A DNA stretch of 64,000 bases from Bigelowiella natans CCMP2755. Its lineage: Eukaryota; Cercozoa; Chlorarachniophyceae. Positions 60,801 to 64,000 of this stretch are shown piece after piece. Every line of letters starts with the position of its first letter. Position 1 is the first letter of the stretch. The notes under the pieces were generated by a model. That model had not been told where the DNA came from. It did not search any database and saw only the letters and a list, made by a program, of their open reading frames with translations. A program made the translations under genes and the position numbers. The stretch is taken from contig ADNK01003483.1 in the NCBI GenBank assembly GCA_000320545.1, positions 49,885-113,884 of the forward strand, given 5' to 3'.

Positions 60801-61351
60801 CCTAGCGGCCCCCAGAAGCGGAAATCTGGAAATTCGGAAACGCGATGATTTCAGTCATTGCGACATGAAATTTTAAAAAATCTTCCCCTCAGTGCGCTCC
60901 AGATGAAAATATCAGCAAAAGAAAAAAGCGGCTTGATCACAAATAGGCTGACATCCACTGATGATTGCCGCGTGGAACACGTCGTCCTCGCCCCAGAGTT
61001 CATTAGAGCAGTATTATATGAGCGACATGAAAAATGTAACAATGATCGAAAAATCACAGTAGGATTTGTAAAATTATAACTTTTACAATCTAACTTAAGG
61101 CTGAAATTTCCTCAACTTTCTGCATCCTCCCGAAACAGACGGTCGGTCAGTGTAGCGTAGAGAGGGGGGGACAGTGGGTTTCAAGTGTGGGTGCGGTTGC
61201 TGTTACACAAAGCAATCTGACATACTTTAATAATTATTCTCTCTACAAACTACAATGGTCTGAACCATTCTGACATGTTAGTTACCCATGATTACAACGA
61301 ATCTTACTGCTGCCTTTTCACACACTGCAGATTGGTTGAGAAGATCCAATT
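60801..61351. other. Upstream region of the sterol reductase gene
   Basis: Short open frames exist on both strands at 60851-61079 (minus MIFRSLLHFSCRSY; plus MRHEILKNLPLSALQ). Neither has a domain or clear splice signals. The promoter of the sterol reductase gene is expected here; no element can be identified by eye. Confidence 0.35.
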
Positions 61352-62119
61352 ATGAGCACGTCATCTTCGTCAAAGGCAACCGAAACAAAAGCCGCTGCGG
61401 AAAATGGCTTTACAATGGCAGAAGCCCCTTGGCAGTTTCGATTGCTTGCCTACATCCGCATCCCAGTACTGATGTTTATCGTGATCCCACTCTCCTTCGC
61501 ACTGTGGGTCTTTCGAATGGGGCGGTCGCATGTGCGCACCATTCTCCGTAAATACTACCCTTCTAAATACGCAGTCAAGACAACTCACAGCGAGAGGGTT
61601 GCGAAGGTGGCGGATCATAGAAAAATAGTGAAAATATAGTTACAAAGAAAGATACCTACGATGTTTCTCATTGTGGGCTTCTTGAACAACAGATCGTGGA
61701 GCAATTGCTTTCATGGAACCGTGATGGATGTAAGAAGAAACTTCGGACATCTCGCGCAAATTGGCTCTCAATGTCGACAAGGTAAGATATAATGGTGAGT
61801 TATGCTTTATGTGGCCACCTCTGCTGCTGTCGTTGCGTCCTCCGTCATCGCTCTGTTATGAGAGAGAAAGAAAGAGAGAAAGAGACATCAACTACAGCAG
61901 CATAAAACAGCAATACGAATCATTGCGCCATTTAAGTACGCTCTAGCCCAAGCCATTTTCATCGATATTTCTGGTTTCCGGTGTATCATGTTGATGACGA
62001 GGTGCGGTCATTCAAGTACTGATGACGATGCTGCTTTCTTCACAGATTGATGTCGAATAAGCAAGGCTGCCACTTGATCAGTGTCGGGTAGTTTTTCTTG
62101 TTGTGTCCAACAACTTAGT

Positions 62120-62158
<39 letters not shown>

Positions 62159-62159
62159 C

Positions 62160-62196
<37 letters not shown>

Positions 62197-62614
62197 CTGA
62201 TGATGCGATTCGAGTTGCCGAGATGACAATGATGGGTGCGATGTAGTACGCGGATAACGAATGGTGGCTGAATCGTAGCTGGTGTCATTGCTTTGCCTCC
62301 AGGCACTTAAACCATATTGTAGAGTACGACGAGAAGGAGAAGACGATTACAGTCGAGCCCATGGTAACTTTCGGACAGCTCACGGAGTTCCTCATGCCTA
62401 AGGGGCTGTGCATGGAATGTCACATCGAGATGGAGAGTATCACCGTCGGTGGTGCTTCTATGGGGTTTGGGTTGGAGACGAACTCCCATCGTATCGGCTT
62501 CTTCCAAGAAACCGTCGTTGAGTACGAGATCGTCACTCCAGATGCCAAGGTGATTTTCATTCCGCTGCTGTGCCTGTGTAGTATCTTCCACAGCATATAA
62601 AATAAATATCTGAA

Positions 62615-62655
<41 letters not shown>

Positions 62656-64000
62656 AACCGAATTGGTAGATCGTCGTCTCAGCGCATGAGCTCTATATTC
62701 AAACGTAAAACCAGGTTCTCACGGTGAATGCAAAGAACGATCCGAAGCTCTTCTATGCTCTTCCATGGAGCTACGGGACCATTGGGTTTTTGACCAAAGT
62801 CAAGCTGCGAGTTGTGAAGGTGATGATACTCGCAGTGTGCTTCGCAATTGCACTTCCTGGCAGATTGTTTTTGTGGAAAGGATTACATGAAAAGAAACGA
62901 GATACTTGTGTGAACTTTACGAGAAAAGGATGGAGAAGAGGAGATACTTGTGTGAACTTTACGAGAAAAGGATGGAGAAGAGGAGTGAGAGAAGGGGAGG
63001 GGGTGGGGGGAATCAACAGCACTTATGATTTTTCACTTGCCCTAATAATCATTTAAAAATGATGCTGTGATGGGTACATTAGGCAAAGAAATACGTTCAT
63101 GTGAAGTACATCCCCACGTAAGCAGATTGTCTTCAAATAACTAGCCTATCATTCTGTGGATTTAATATAAATGTGTGTATATGTGAGTGAGTGAGTCTGT
63201 GTGTGTGTGTGTGTGTGTGCGCGCGCGCGCCCGCGCGCGTATGTGTGTTACTAAGCAACGCTCCCCCACCCCCTTCTCTCCTCCCCCCCCCTCTCTCTAC
63301 ACTCCCTCTCAGTTACAGTGCCAAGGACCTGTCCAAACAGCTGAATGAGTTGGCGAACAGCGAAGACAACTGTGAGATATCTACCTACAACGATTCTTCA
63401 TTTTTTAATAATAATCACAATCAACTCAAAATAGTTGCACGAATTCACTGCTTTTAGTGCTATGACTTTCCGTTTTTACATTCATTCCCCCCCTCCCCCC
63501 CTCCCCCCCCCCCCCCTTTCCTCCTCCTCCTCCTCCTCCTCCTCCTCCTCCTCCTCTATGCCATCATCCTCCTCCTCCCCCTCATCATGTATGATATTCA
63601 GGTCCTGACTTCCTGGAAGCGACCGGGTACAGCAAAGATAAAGCCGTTATTCAGGTAATATACACCTATCACTATATATTCAATCGTTTTTGTGTGTGAA
63701 TCGAGTCTGCTGCGAAAGAGAGAAGAAGAAGAAGAAGAAGAAGAAGGAAGGCCATGATGATGATGATGACGATGGTGAGGAGAAGGAGGAGGAGGAAGGG
63801 GGAGGGGGGGAGGGACAAGGGAATGAGGAGGAGGAAGAGGAAGGATATAGGGATGCTAGTAATTCGCCAAACGTTGTCGCGTGTGCAGGAGGTTGATGCT
63901 ATATGGCAGCACGTGAATATTGTGTTGTTTCTGTTCTCTTTCTAGTGTGCCAGATTTGCCGATGTCGACGAGGCGAAGCAGCGCAGCAAAATCAACCACA
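61352..64000 (+). CDS. DHCR24-like: Delta(24)-sterol reductase (DHCR24/DIMINUTO family), 3' truncated by the window
   Basis: Nine plus exons are visible: 61352-61627, 61693-61781, 62046-62087, 62303-62549, 62715-62819, 63083-63117, 63313-63371, 63602-63654 and 63946 to the window end. All phases agree. The N-terminus has a membrane anchor (IRIPVLMFIVIPLSFALWVF), then HSERVAKVADHRK. The FAD-binding part of the p-cresol-methylhydroxylase/vanillyl-alcohol-oxidase fold follows: TITVEPMVTFGQLTEFLMPK, ESITVGGASMGFGLETNSHR, IGFFQETVVEYEIVTPDAK, then DPKLFYALPWSYGTIGFLTK. These match DHCR24 closely in order and spacing (VEPLVTMGQ, LTVGGLIMGTG, LFYAVPWSCGTLGFL). The enzyme reduces the sterol side-chain C24 double bond with FAD and NADPH at the ER membrane. 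About 40 percent of the usual protein length lies beyond the window. Confidence 0.94.
62121..62195. repeat. Paired (AT)n microsatellites
   Basis: Two AT runs separated by a short spacer in a DHCR24-like intron; a third is at 62619-62652 in the next intron. Confidence 0.9.
62899..62982 (+). repeat. 42-bp tandem duplication in DHCR24-like intron
   Basis: Two nearly identical copies of a 42-bp unit beginning gagatacttgtgtgaacttt start at 62899 and 62941. The unit lies in the intron between exons 62819 and 63083 and was probably duplicated recently. Confidence 0.9.
63487..63555. repeat. Poly-C and (CCT)n tract before an exon
   Basis: A poly-C run leads into about ten CCT units, forming a very long pyrimidine tract upstream of the acceptor at 63601 in the DHCR24-like gene. 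Confidence 0.9.

Noticed and set aside
1-64000. Intact transposons, CRISPR arrays, viral genes or rRNA
   Set aside because: No transposase or reverse-transcriptase motifs, no spaced direct repeats of CRISPR type, and no rRNA-like segments were seen on either strand.

Overview
The window is intron-rich nuclear DNA from a eukaryote, most likely a protist. Nearly every recognisable gene is cut into short exons with GT-AG introns. The introns are packed with microsatellites: (CA)n, (AT)n, (TC)n, (CTA)n, (ATC)n and (CTT)n. I see no bacterial operons, CRISPR arrays, rRNA genes, transposase genes or intact tRNA genes. The species cannot be named from this sequence alone. Most open frames longer than 60 codons are translated repeats; real genes were found by joining exons with compatible phases.

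Layout from left to right: a multi-pass membrane protein on the minus strand (about 0.8-2.7 kb); a basic proline-rich protein on plus (2.8-4.7 kb); a STE-type protein kinase with a long N-terminal region on minus (6.4-13.1 kb or further); a small protein with a myosin TH1-like (lipid-binding) domain and a predicted myristoylation site on minus (14.2-15.5 kb); a tiny SAP-domain protein on plus (16.7-17.2 kb); a calmodulin-like EF-hand protein on plus (about 17.9-20.3 kb); a very large protein of unknown function on minus with an acidic tail and a polyglutamine tract (20.9-30.6 kb); an ankyrin-repeat protein on minus (30.6-32.2 kb); a syntaxin-5/Sed5-type Golgi SNARE on plus (33.1-37.4 kb); a zinc-finger-like protein on minus (38.5-42.3 kb); a PB1-domain protein on plus (43.2-44.5 kb); a ZZ-finger plus class 3 lipase on minus (45.1-47.9 kb); an unknown membrane protein with a predicted targeting peptide on plus (48.8-53.5 kb); a two-helix membrane, coiled-coil protein on minus (55.2-57.5 kb); an unknown protein on plus (57.8-59.5 kb); and a DHCR24/DIMINUTO-type sterol reductase on plus (61.35 kb onward, cut by the window end).

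The genes do not form one pathway. Themes are membrane and lipid biology (SNARE, TH1, lipase, sterol reductase) and signalling (kinase, EF-hand, PB1, ankyrin).

The most unusual large-scale signal is in the intergenic DNA. All five clear convergent (tail-to-tail) gene junctions contain a repeat-like tract rich in CTAG, GCTAGC, GCATGC and TGCA; the one at 37.5-38.2 kb is weaker. The divergent junctions do not contain it. A sixth, longer tract lies before the sterol reductase. Other points of interest are a likely 5-nt microexon in the syntaxin gene, splice donors embedded in expanded tandem repeats, a GC-AG intron, an in-frame intron that imitates a transmembrane helix, a degenerate tRNA-like sequence inside an intron, and two neighbouring coding regions only 16 nt apart.
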